Below are positions 14,042 through 20,249 of a stretch of DNA of 21,756 bases, piece by piece. Made by a program: the position numbers and the translations under genes. The DNA comes from a virus, in IMG/VR virus record IMGVR_UViG_3300003702_000494, positions 1 to 21,756 of that record; one strand, written 5' to 3'. Below the pieces are notes generated by a model. That model saw nothing but the letters and a program-made list of their open reading frames with translations, had not been told where the DNA came from and ran no database searches. Within the stretch, counting starts at the first letter, position 1, and every line of letters starts with the position of its first letter.

Positions 14042-14524
14042 GTGGAACGATATAAAAATGTTTTATTACGGTGGTGGTTTCTGTTTTGTGTGCAGGGATC
14101 AATAGGGATTGTAGCATATTACTTTGGGTTTTTTCACCATCTAGTAGAAAAAGATCCAACTCGTTTAGGTTTTATAATACTAACTATTCTTATACTAACT
14201 ACTCTATGGTTAGGTAAAAAAGTATATTCGTTTAGAAAAGATATACCAGCTAAACCAATTAAAGAACTTGCTGTTGGTTGGTTTATTGCAGAAACTTGTT
14301 TAGTGTTAGGACTTGTTGGTACTGTGACTGGATTTATATTAATGCTTAGTGGTGCATTTATAGATTTAGATGTTAGTGATGTAGTGTCTATACAAGCTGC
14401 CTTGGTTAAAATGTCTTTAGGTATGTCTACTGCTCTTTATACTACTCTTATGGGATTGTTATGTTCCCTTGCTATTAAGGTCCAACTTGTCAATATAGAA
14501 AGACAACTTGAAAAATGCATATAG
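14042..14524 (+). CDS. MotA/TolQ/ExbB-like proton channel subunit
   Basis: The start is a GTG five bases after AAGGTGA, whose TGA is the previous stop. The 160-residue protein has TM helices at about residues 12-30, 42-58, 82-104 and 124-147. The third and fourth carry the family's channel-lining pattern: ETCLVLGLVGTVTGFILML (about 84-102) and LGMSTALYTTLMGLLCSLA (about 126-144). In ExbB, TolQ and MotA these two helices, with Thr residues, form the inner ring around the partner's Asp helix and convert proton flow to motion. It is shorter than TolQ (230) and lacks the large cytoplasmic loop. The partner gene starts inside its last ten bases. Confidence 0.82.
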   Translation: MERYKNVLLRWWFLFCVQGSIGIVAYYFGFFHHLVEKDPTRLGFIILTILILTTLWLGKKVYSFRKDIPAKPIKELAVGWFIAETCLVLGLVGTVTGFILMLSGAFIDLDVSDVVSIQAALVKMSLGMSTALYTTLMGLLCSLAIKVQLVNIERQLEKCI

Positions 14525-15213
14525 GTAGATATGTTTCTAGTACCGGGTTTACAGATTTATTATTTAATATAGTAGTAGGTCTGGCCTTTATGTTTGTCTT
14601 GGCTTTTATTCTTATTAATCCGATTACGAAAAAACATGACGTAGAAGAAAAATCTGATTATCTTATAATTTTAACTTGGGATGATAAGTCAAAAGATGAT
14701 ATAGATATTTGGGTTCAAGATCCTCTTTCTAATATAGTTTCATTTAGAAATAGAGGCACAGGGTTTATGCATTTAGACCGAGATGATTTAGGAACACGAA
14801 ATGATATCATTTATTTACCAGATGGAACTAGAAAGATCATTGAAAGAAACCGAGAAGTAGTTTCTTTGCGAGGAACAGTAGAAGGTGAGTATCTAGTTAA
14901 TGCTCATATTTATGATACTACATCTATTGAAAATGATTATATTGATGGTAAAAATTATCCTAAGAAACTTGATATAAACATAAAGGTGGAGTTAATACAA
15001 GTAAATCCTTATAAGTTGGTTACGTTTACAAAAATGCTTGGGAAACATCGAGGTCAAGAGTTTACAGCGTTTAGGTTTACATTAGATGCGAAAGGAAAGA
15101 TTACAAAGTTGAGTAATGAACGTAAATCTATTATTGCAACTAGAACGTATAGTAATTTAAGTGGGGGAGAAGCAACAGAACAAGCTAAGATATTCTGGGG
15201 GGAAGCCTGGTAA
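14515..15213 (+). CDS. TolR/ExbD-like partner with large periplasmic domain
   Basis: This 232-residue protein has one N-terminal TM (about residues 12-34), preceded by Asp14 in TGFTDLLFNIVVGLAFMFVL. The Asp followed by a hydrophobic helix ending in F.F is the signature of the ExbD/TolR/MotB proton-relay helix. After the membrane is a domain with DDIDIWVQDPLSN and FMHLDRDDLG (about 62-95), an Asp-rich, possibly calcium-binding beta layout. The C-terminal part is basic and stranded. No OmpA-like peptidoglycan motif was seen. It overlaps the channel gene by ten bases and touches the next gene (TAATG), so the three form one operon. The pairing supports a true ExbB/ExbD-like complex; the load on the motor is unknown. 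Confidence 0.75.
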   Translation: MHIGRYVSSTGFTDLLFNIVVGLAFMFVLAFILINPITKKHDVEEKSDYLIILTWDDKSKDDIDIWVQDPLSNIVSFRNRGTGFMHLDRDDLGTRNDIIYLPDGTRKIIERNREVVSLRGTVEGEYLVNAHIYDTTSIENDYIDGKNYPKKLDINIKVELIQVNPYKLVTFTKMLGKHRGQEFTAFRFTLDAKGKITKLSNERKSIIATRTYSNLSGGEATEQAKIFWGEAW

Positions 15214-15695
15214 TGGAACAACTTGTTTATTTAAGTATTATTTTTATTGTCATGTTATGTTTGTGGACAATTATAGCCTACCCTAAGAATTATCTCTTTA
15301 AGGCTATTTTTATACCTTTGGTGTTAATAGTTTCGATATCAATAGGGGTGACATACAAGGCACTATTAGGTTATCCGACAGACAGTGAAGCGGGAGGGTA
15401 TCAAGTTTATCACTATTTTATACCAGATCAACAAAATAAAGTTATCTATGTTTTATTAACACGGGTGGGAGAAAGTAAACCTAGGCTATATGCTTATCCT
15501 TGGAATAAAGATTTGTTAGAGAGCCTTAAAAAGGCTGAAGAAAAACGAGGGCAAACCGTTAAGGTTGTTGGTGAATTTAGGAACCCTAAGAAAAAAGATG
15601 GAAAGTTATTGGATACAGGAAGAATGTTATTTTATATGTTACCTCCACAGGTTTGGTTACCTAAAACTAAAGATAATTCTGAAGAAGATCAGTAA
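15213..15695 (+). CDS. Two-TM protein, third member of the channel operon
   Basis: The 160-residue product has TM helices at about residues 4-22 and 29-48 with a short loop between. A soluble domain of about 110 residues follows: YQVYHYFIPDQQNKVIYVLL, then GESKPRLYAYPWNKDLLESL and a basic FRNPKKKDGK stretch. It starts in the stop codon of the TolR-like gene (TAATG), which argues for co-production with the channel pair. I do not recognise a family. With both termini on the same side, the soluble domain could sit in the cytoplasm, but the Lys residues leave orientation open. It ends nine bases before the next promoter. Confidence 0.7.
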   Translation: MEQLVYLSIIFIVMLCLWTIIAYPKNYLFKAIFIPLVLIVSISIGVTYKALLGYPTDSEAGGYQVYHYFIPDQQNKVIYVLLTRVGESKPRLYAYPWNKDLLESLKKAEEKRGQTVKVVGEFRNPKKKDGKLLDTGRMLFYMLPPQVWLPKTKDNSEEDQ

Positions 15696-15703
15696 AATAG
15701 TGC

Positions 15704-15732
15704 TTGACATGTTGTTAGTTTTGTTGTATAAT
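15704..15732 (+). promoter_or_regulatory. Perfect sigma70-type promoter upstream of the bS21 operon
   Basis: TTGACA (15704-15709) and TATAAT (15727-15732) are 17 bases apart, a full consensus match. The -35 box is preceded by AGTGC, as in the promoter at 19511. The likely start near 15739 gives a leader of about 23 bases with GGAG (15751-15754) seven bases before the ATG at 15762. It should drive the four-Cys, bS21, kdsA, tRNA and RNase H genes early in infection. Confidence 0.87.
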
Positions 15733-15761
15733 GATATATCAGGTAAGGTTGGAGTAATATT

Positions 15762-15962
15762 ATGAGTAAGATAGTGAAGAAAAAATATGCAGGGAAGGTA
15801 TTGAAAGTTATCTATGATTTCCCATGTGATCGGTGCAGTCATTATCAAAAGTGTAAGAAAGAATATCTGCAATGTAAGGCATTTAAGGAATATTATAATT
15901 TCGGATGGTATGATATCTATAAAGTCGGCCTAGGCCTAAAGAAAATTCCTACTTCAAAATAG
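15762..15962 (+). CDS. Small four-Cys protein, unknown
   Basis: The 66-residue product is basic at its N-terminus and holds four cysteines (22, 25, 31, 38) spaced CX2CX5CX6C in PCDRCSHYQKCKKEYLQC, followed by KAFKEYYNFGWYD. The pattern fits a small zinc or iron-sulfur knuckle seen in many marine phage proteins of unknown role. GGAG lies seven bases before the ATG, and the gene is first after a consensus promoter, so it is probably made very early. It could bind nucleic acid or a host protein, but no specific function can be given. Confidence 0.75.
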   Translation: MSKIVKKKYAGKVLKVIYDFPCDRCSHYQKCKKEYLQCKAFKEYYNFGWYDIYKVGLGLKKIPTSK

Positions 15963-15970
15963 TTATAAAT

Positions 15971-16183
15971 ATGAGAGTGAATAAGAAATTTCGTAATGAA
16001 TCTTTCGAGTCCCTAATAAAAAGATTTAGGAAGAGTTGCGAGCGGAGTAATTTGTTTTTGGAATTGAAAGATCGAGAACATTTTGAAAAGCCATCAATGA
16101 GTCGTAGACTCAAGAGAAAGCTGGCTATAAAAAAAGAACAGAAGAGGCAGGAGGATCAAAGAATAAATAGATTTCCTGTGTGA
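15971..16183 (+). CDS. rpsU: Ribosomal protein bS21, viral
   Basis: bS21 is the last small-subunit protein to join the 30S ribosome and helps start translation near the anti-Shine-Dalgarno region. The 70-residue product matches the family along its length: ESFESLIKRFRKSCERSNL is the equivalent of EPFDVALRRFKRSCEKAGV in E. coli, followed by ELKDREHFEKPSMSRRLKRK and a Lys/Arg tail. Length equals that of E. coli bS21 (71). A phage copy could replace the host protein and favour phage messages. No Shine-Dalgarno sequence is visible before the ATG (TATAAAT lies there), although most genes nearby have one. It overlaps the next gene by GTGA if that GTG is used. Confidence 0.93.
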   Translation: MRVNKKFRNESFESLIKRFRKSCERSNLFLELKDREHFEKPSMSRRLKRKLAIKKEQKRQEDQRINRFPV

Positions 16184-16461
16184 TAATGAAAGTTGAAATT
16201 TATATGCATGAGAAGATTAATGAAACATCATTTAGAGTTTTAAAATTACTAACAATAAATTATATACAATTTATTACTTATACTTTTGATGATGAAGTTT
16301 CTATGGATCTAATTTCGGAGAAAATCGGAAAGAGGATAAGAAAGTTACCGCAAGTAGTGGTTGATAATGAACCCGTGGGTGGTTACTATGATGTGATGGA
16401 GTACCTTATAAATAAAAAAATAATAAATTACGAAGGTACACTATGGCAGACTCCTATATAG
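16180..16461 (+). CDS. Glutaredoxin-fold protein without catalytic cysteines
   Basis: The 93-residue protein starts at GTG 16180 (ATG 16186 is an in-frame alternative). It has the glutaredoxin plan: MKVEIYMHEKI as strand one, a helix, the cis-Pro block KLPQVVVDN and the GGYYDVMEYL helix that binds glutathione in true glutaredoxins. At the position of the CPYC active site the sequence is KINETSFRVLK, and the whole protein has no cysteine. It therefore cannot do thiol exchange itself. It may have become a binding module or scaffold. It overlaps the next gene by 19 bases. The fold call is based on the cis-Pro and GGY motifs and the length. Confidence 0.72.
   Translation: MIMKVEIYMHEKINETSFRVLKLLTINYIQFITYTFDDEVSMDLISEKIGKRIRKLPQVVVDNEPVGGYYDVMEYLINKKIINYEGTLWQTPI
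16407..16414 (+). promoter_or_regulatory. T4 late-promoter-like TATAAATA
   Basis: A perfect TATAAATA octamer lies inside the glutaredoxin-like gene, 29 bases before the ATG of the next gene, the right place for a late transcript start near 16421. The same octamer also occurs within the primase gene (9223-9230), so this could be chance in AT-rich DNA. Confidence 0.25.
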
Positions 16462-16874
16462 AAGATAAAATGGCTAAGGTTCGGGCGGCCAAGAAGCCGG
16501 CTGAATATAAGAATATACATCCTGCCGTTAAAGATTTAGATGATGACCATCCGGCTAGTCTTAAAATTGTTAAAGAATGGGAACGTCACAATAGAACTTT
16601 AATAAAAGAGTTGAGATATAAATGGCGTAGAATGGAGAAAGGAAAAGAAAAGGATAAAGTACAAAGAGAAATAAGAAATCGTGAAGATTACCTTAATAGT
16701 ATTAAAACGTATTTAGGAACAGCAGTATGGCGTGATTTATTTTGGGGTAAGGATATGGAGAATAAAACACATTTTGTTTGTTTGGCTACGGCTTATGATG
16801 TTGACGGTATTCAGAAAAAAACTCCACGAACTCGATACACTAGAAGACTTTTTATAGAAGATAATGTGGTATGA
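16443..16874 (+). CDS. Conserved-looking basic phage protein, unknown
   Basis: The 143-residue product starts MADSYIEDKMAKVRAAKKPA. It has a DDDHPASLKIVKEWERHNRT block and a long charged helix (about 55-85, WRRMEKGKEKDKVQREIRNR), and ends with a strand-rich part (ENKTHFVCLATAYDVDG, then RTRYTRRLFIEDNVV). It is soluble with no signal peptide. The start overlaps the glutaredoxin-like gene by 19 bases and the end overlaps kdsA by 11, so it is translated as part of this operon. I do not recognise a domain. The basic helix could bind nucleic acid. Confidence 0.65.
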   Translation: MADSYIEDKMAKVRAAKKPAEYKNIHPAVKDLDDDHPASLKIVKEWERHNRTLIKELRYKWRRMEKGKEKDKVQREIRNREDYLNSIKTYLGTAVWRDLFWGKDMENKTHFVCLATAYDVDGIQKKTPRTRYTRRLFIEDNVV

Positions 16875-17934
16875 TAAGTTAAAAAATTCAAGGTTTAATT
16901 TAATAGCAGGACCTTGCGTATTAGAAAGCGAACAACACGCTTTTGATATGTCAGGTGCTATTAAAGATATTTGTAATGATTTAAATATAAATTTTATTTA
17001 TAAAACATCATTTGATAAAGCGAATAGAACTAGTAAAGATAGTTATAGAGGTGTCATTGGTGAAGTGAAAGTACATATGTACCGTGTAGAATTGGCTAAT
17101 GAAAGTTTTGGTAAGATTAAAAAACAAATTGGATGTGAAATACTAACAGATGTTCACGAAAGTTGGCAGCCCGTTCTTTTACCTACTATAGATATTTTTC
17201 AGATACCCGCTTTTCTATGTAGACAAACCGATTTGATAGTTGCATGTGCTGAAACAGGAAAGCCTACTAACATAAAGAAGGGACAGTTTACATCTCCTGA
17301 GTCTATGGTATGGGCTGTTGAAAAACATGGTGGGGATGTGATGTTGACTGAACGTGGAACATTTTTTGGTTATGGTAGACTAGTGGTAGATATGGCTGGG
17401 TTGATTGTAATGAGAAAATATGCTCCTGTGATATTTGATGCAACCCATAGTGTTCAACAGCCAACAGGCAAAACTACTAAAGGTAATCGACTTGTAGCAC
17501 CATTTTTAGCACGGGCCGCATTGGCAGTTGGGGTAGATGGTTTGTTTATGGAAGTGCATGATGATCCAGATAACGCTCCGTCTGATGGTCCGAATATGAT
17601 ACGATTAAAAGATTTACAAGGTATCTTAGAGACCTTATTAGAATATGCTACACTCACGAAACAGGCGGAACAAGGTTCTATTTTAGGTTCGCATTCTCCA
17701 TTCTATATGAATACTAACAGCAATTATATAGATGAGTATAGGAGACAAAAGCCTCTAGAAGAATATACGATAGAGGAATATAAGTTTGATCCACCAGAAA
17801 GCTTTACTAAAGATGCAGGTCATGTGGCCGGACAAGTTGAAGAAGATCATTCAAATGCCAGCTGGCATAGCCGCACCGGCGGCGGTGGCTTCGGTCCAAT
17901 CTTCGGACCCACAGACGAAACTAACGATGACTAG
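16864..17934 (+). CDS. kdsA: KDO-8-phosphate synthase, metal-dependent type, with extension
   Basis: KdsA joins phosphoenolpyruvate and arabinose 5-phosphate to make KDO-8-phosphate for lipopolysaccharide cores. Family blocks run in order: NLIAGPCVLESEQHAFDMSG, YKTSFDKANRTS, LTDVHESWQ, IPAFLCRQTDL, NIKKGQF, LTERGTFFGYGRLVVDM, FDATHSVQQP and FMEVHDDPDNAPSDGP. The metal ligands Cys18, His195, Glu230 and Asp241 are present (Aquifex: Cys11, His185, Glu222, Asp233), so this is the metal-requiring class; E. coli has Asn at the Cys site. At 356 residues it carries about 80 extra C-terminal residues, ending in a Gly-rich tail (RTGGGGFGPIFGPTDETND). No other KDO gene is near. The last stop base is the first base of the tRNA. 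Confidence 0.93.
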   Translation: MWYDKLKNSRFNLIAGPCVLESEQHAFDMSGAIKDICNDLNINFIYKTSFDKANRTSKDSYRGVIGEVKVHMYRVELANESFGKIKKQIGCEILTDVHESWQPVLLPTIDIFQIPAFLCRQTDLIVACAETGKPTNIKKGQFTSPESMVWAVEKHGGDVMLTERGTFFGYGRLVVDMAGLIVMRKYAPVIFDATHSVQQPTGKTTKGNRLVAPFLARAALAVGVDGLFMEVHDDPDNAPSDGPNMIRLKDLQGILETLLEYATLTKQAEQGSILGSHSPFYMNTNSNYIDEYRRQKPLEEYTIEEYKFDPPESFTKDAGHVAGQVEEDHSNASWHSRTGGGGFGPIFGPTDETNDD

Positions 17935-18009
17935 CTACCTTAGCTCAGCAGGCAGAGCAGTTGCTTTGTAAGCATCAGGTCGTTGGTTCGATCCCAACAG
18001 GTAGCTCCA
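17934..18009 (+). tRNA. tRNA-Thr (anticodon UGU), CCA encoded
   Basis: The 76-base cloverleaf folds as acceptor GCTACCT/AGGTAGC, D-arm GCTC/GAGC, anticodon stem GTTGC/GCATC with loop TTTGTAA (anticodon TGT), variable region AGGTC, and T-arm GTTGG/CCAAC with TTCGATC. Discriminator T and an encoded CCA complete it. One T-T mismatch lies in the second anticodon-stem pair (28-42). The first base is shared with the kdsA TAG. It reads ACA-type Thr codons, which are abundant in the Thr-rich FecR-domain gene. Confidence 0.93.
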
Positions 18010-18030
18010 TAGAGAATGAAAAGGTGATTT

Positions 18031-18903
18031 ATGTTATTAATTGATTTTACTCAAATTGCAATTGGAGCGTTAATGTCCCAATTACATCATAAGAGTGAAA
18101 CGGTAGATGAAAAATTGGTACGTCATGTAGTATTAAATACATTACGTTCCTATTATTCTAAGTTTAATGAAAAGTATGGTGATATGGTGTTGTGTTGTGA
18201 CAGTAAACATTATTGGCGCCGTGATTATTTTCCCAACTATAAGGCTAACCGTAAAAAAGATAGAGAGGCTTCTCCTTATAACTGGAATATGATTTTTGAA
18301 TGTCTTAATACAATTCGGGATGAGTTGAAAGAGAATTTTCCATATAAGGTAGTAAATGTGTACGGTGCCGAGGCCGATGATATTATAGCTACGTTGGTAA
18401 AGAGTGCTGAAGAAAATACTAATACTCTCATAGTATCATCAGATAAAGATTTTATACAATTACATGGACCTGCTGTGGACCAATATAGTCCTGTCAGTAA
18501 GAAGATGTTGGTGTCAAAAGATCCGTTAGAATATTTACGAGAACATATTATTAAAGGTGATCGTAGTGATGGTGTACCTAACATTCTGTCGTCTGATGAT
18601 ACCTTTGTGTCTGAGAAAAGACAGAAGCCAATAAGAAAGACAATCATAGTGACCTTGGTGGAAGCTATGATTGAGTATGAACCTGAGGCACTTTATCAAA
18701 TAGCAAAGTGCCAAAAGGATACATGGATTCGTAATTGGCAAAGAAATCAAACTCTAATAGACTTAGGTAGAATCCCCCCAGAGATTAGTACTAAAATTTT
18801 AAAAGAGTATAATGACATCATCCCCAATGATAGAAGTAAGTTATTTAATTACTTTATCGAACACAAACTAAATGATTTAATGCAAAATATAGGAGATTTT
18901 TAA
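18031..18903 (+). CDS. rnh: RNase H, T4 Rnh-like 5' nuclease (FEN family)
   Basis: The enzyme removes RNA primers and nearby DNA from lagging-strand fragments. The 290-residue length compares with 305 in T4. Acidic metal-site motifs of the FEN family appear in order: LLIDFTQ (Asp5), CCDSKHYWRRDYFPNYKANR, GAEADDIIATLV, VSSDKDFIQL and IKGDRSDGVPNI. The YFPNYKANRKKDRE stretch is the typical phage/T4 signature. AAGGTG about six bases before the ATG gives a good ribosome binding site. It sits just after the tRNA and before the DUF6433 gene, and with the primase at 8873 shows that the phage brings its own T4-like replisome parts. Confidence 0.93.
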   Translation: MLLIDFTQIAIGALMSQLHHKSETVDEKLVRHVVLNTLRSYYSKFNEKYGDMVLCCDSKHYWRRDYFPNYKANRKKDREASPYNWNMIFECLNTIRDELKENFPYKVVNVYGAEADDIIATLVKSAEENTNTLIVSSDKDFIQLHGPAVDQYSPVSKKMLVSKDPLEYLREHIIKGDRSDGVPNILSSDDTFVSEKRQKPIRKTIIVTLVEAMIEYEPEALYQIAKCQKDTWIRNWQRNQTLIDLGRIPPEISTKILKEYNDIIPNDRSKLFNYFIEHKLNDLMQNIGDF

Positions 18904-18904
18904 A

Positions 18905-19390
18905 ATGGTTTTTGAAACATACACACCATTATTCCATGAGATTTTTTTACAAGTGAATAATGCAAAAGATAAAAGTAAAAAGATTGCAATTCTAAGAAAG
19001 TATAAAACAAAGTCCTTAGAACAATTTTTAAAGGCGGCGTTTGATCCCAAGATTGAGTGGTTAATACCTGAAGGGGATGTACCATATATGCCCAATGATG
19101 CACCTGATGGTACAGAGCATACACGCTTAGAAAGAGAGGTGCGACAAATAGCTAATTTTGTAGTGTTGCATCGTAGTAGTGGTCCAAATGTTGAAGGGAA
19201 TCCTAACATCAATAAGATGAGGCGAGAAATGATGTTTATTCAGGTGCTTGAAGGATTGTCCTCTGGGGAAGCTGAATGTCTTATCATGGCAAAAGAAGGA
19301 ACTTTAGGCAAAAAGTATAAAGGGTTAACAGCCAGTGCTGTCCGGGAGGCTTTTAAGTGGAATGCGACATATAGTGGATATGTAAGTTAA
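18905..19390 (+). CDS. DUF6433 family phage protein
   Basis: The 161-residue protein is of the kind found widely in T4-like marine phages. Recognisable features are the N-terminal FHEIFLQVNNAKDKSKKIAI helix and the C-terminal block MMFIQVLEGLSSGEAECLI followed by GKKYKGLTASAVREAFKW. AGGAG lies about nine bases before the ATG, and the RNase H stop is one base upstream, so the two are co-transcribed. In other marine phages, as I recall, this family is encoded in the replication and recombination region. Its biochemical role is not known, and the family name here is from motif memory. Confidence 0.75.
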   Translation: MVFETYTPLFHEIFLQVNNAKDKSKKIAILRKYKTKSLEQFLKAAFDPKIEWLIPEGDVPYMPNDAPDGTEHTRLEREVRQIANFVVLHRSSGPNVEGNPNINKMRREMMFIQVLEGLSSGEAECLIMAKEGTLGKKYKGLTASAVREAFKWNATYSGYVS

Positions 19391-19458
19391 TAACTATATA
19401 AGAATATTCTAATAGATACCTCATATCTCTATAGTTTCCGTCAAAAGAAATTTTCCTT

Positions 19459-19504
19459 TATAAATCAATGACTTATGAAAAAACCTATATAAATCAATGA
19501 CTTA
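19459..19504 (+). repeat. Two 17-bp direct repeats upstream of a promoter
   Basis: TATAAATCAATGACTTA occurs at 19459-19475 and again at 19488-19504, a spacing of 29 bases start to start. The second copy ends six bases before the -35 box at 19511. They lie in the 155-base gap between the DUF6433 gene and the next ORF, so no coding constraint explains them. Paired sites just upstream of a strong promoter suggest a regulator binding site. Confidence 0.9.
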
Positions 19505-19510
19505 GAGTGC

Positions 19511-19539
19511 TTGACATAGGATCCTACCTATAGTATAAT
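19511..19539 (+). promoter_or_regulatory. Perfect sigma70-type promoter with palindromic spacer
   Basis: TTGACA (19511-19516) and TATAAT (19534-19539) are 17 bases apart. The spacer starts with the palindrome TAGGATCCTA (19517-19526), which could be an operator placed between the two boxes. Transcription should start near 19546. The DUF6433 gene ends about 120 bases upstream and the small-ORF cluster begins downstream. Confidence 0.87.
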
Positions 19540-19575
19540 ATACATATGGACTATTCAACATTAGGAGAAATGCAT

Positions 19576-19785
19576 ATGGTAACTTATCCAGAAGTGGAAA
19601 AATATGATGTGTGCAACTATACACCTCGCAATCTAGGATGGGGTTCTGTGCAAACCGCAGCAATTAAAGCAGACCTAGCGAAAAGGACATTCAAGGTGGT
19701 TAAGAGCTTTGACAATATTGCAGAGGCACGTGAGTTTATTGTGAATACGACTTATGTTATTCAGTATGTATTTAAGGAAGCCTGA
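19576..19785 (+). CDS. Small protein, unknown, first in early cluster
   Basis: I chose the ATG at 19576 because AGGAG (19563-19567) is eight bases before it. ATG codons at 19546 (at the predicted transcription start) and 19570 are in frame and would add ten or two residues. The 69-residue product (MVTYPEVEKYDVCNYTPRNL and on) has a central basic part (KADLAKRTFKVVKSF) and one Cys. No family is recognised. Its place right behind a consensus promoter marks it as a likely very early product, perhaps one that acts on the host. Confidence 0.6.
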   Translation: MVTYPEVEKYDVCNYTPRNLGWGSVQTAAIKADLAKRTFKVVKSFDNIAEAREFIVNTTYVIQYVFKEA

Positions 19786-20249
19786 TGCTCATTTCAATTG
19801 GTGGCTATAGAAGCCAGAATAAAAAATTGAAGATGTTGCTTGAAAAGGCAGCCTCGTTCTATGGAACTAAATTGATGAGTAAGCGTCTGTATAATAACAT
19901 AGAGTTGAGTATTGTTTTAACACGAAAAATGAAAAAGAAAGAAGGGTGTTATGGGACATGTCATTTTGAAGATAACGAGTGGCGACCTAGAGAGTTTATT
20001 ATTGAACTCGATGGGGGCCCACGGCGTTCTTTGGAGATGCTTTTAATGACGTTAGCTCACGAAATGATCCATTTAAAACAGTGGGCCAGGGGAGAGATGC
20101 AAGATTACGCAAGAAAACCTGCAATGCGAAGATGGAAGTCAAAGACCTATGATGTTCGTAAAATTGACTATGTTGATGAGCCGTGGGAGAAAGAAGCCTA
20201 TCGGTTGGAAGAAAAACTTTATAAGGAATTTGCGGAGGTTGTATTATGA
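19785..20249 (+). CDS. SprT-like zinc metallopeptidase
   Basis: The 154-residue protein carries LAHEMIHLKQWARGEM, a classic HExxH zinc site, at about residues 88-103. A downstream acidic helix (DEPWEKEAYRLEEKL) could give the third ligand. The layout, with strands (IELSIVLTRKM, FIIELDG) ahead of the HExxH helix, is that of the short SprT-like peptidases found in phages. These may cleave DNA-bound or host proteins. The start overlaps the previous stop (TGATG) with AAGGA in front. The fold is likely; the substrate is not known. Confidence 0.78.
   Translation: MLISIGGYRSQNKKLKMLLEKAASFYGTKLMSKRLYNNIELSIVLTRKMKKKEGCYGTCHFEDNEWRPREFIIELDGGPRRSLEMLLMTLAHEMIHLKQWARGEMQDYARKPAMRRWKSKTYDVRKIDYVDEPWEKEAYRLEEKLYKEFAEVVL

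Noticed and set aside
15927-15936. GGCCTAGGCC palindrome in the four-Cys gene
   Set aside because: It is a ten-base coding palindrome (VGLGL) with no association with a promoter or repeat, so chance is sufficient.
17934-18009. tRNA gene as a prophage attachment site
   Set aside because: No integrase and no repeated tRNA end are seen in the window, and the gene content is that of a lytic T4-like phage.
19391-19458. A terminator after the DUF6433 gene
   Set aside because: Only a short AGATA/TATCT pairing (near 19412-19426) is visible and no T run follows, so a factor-independent terminator is not supported.
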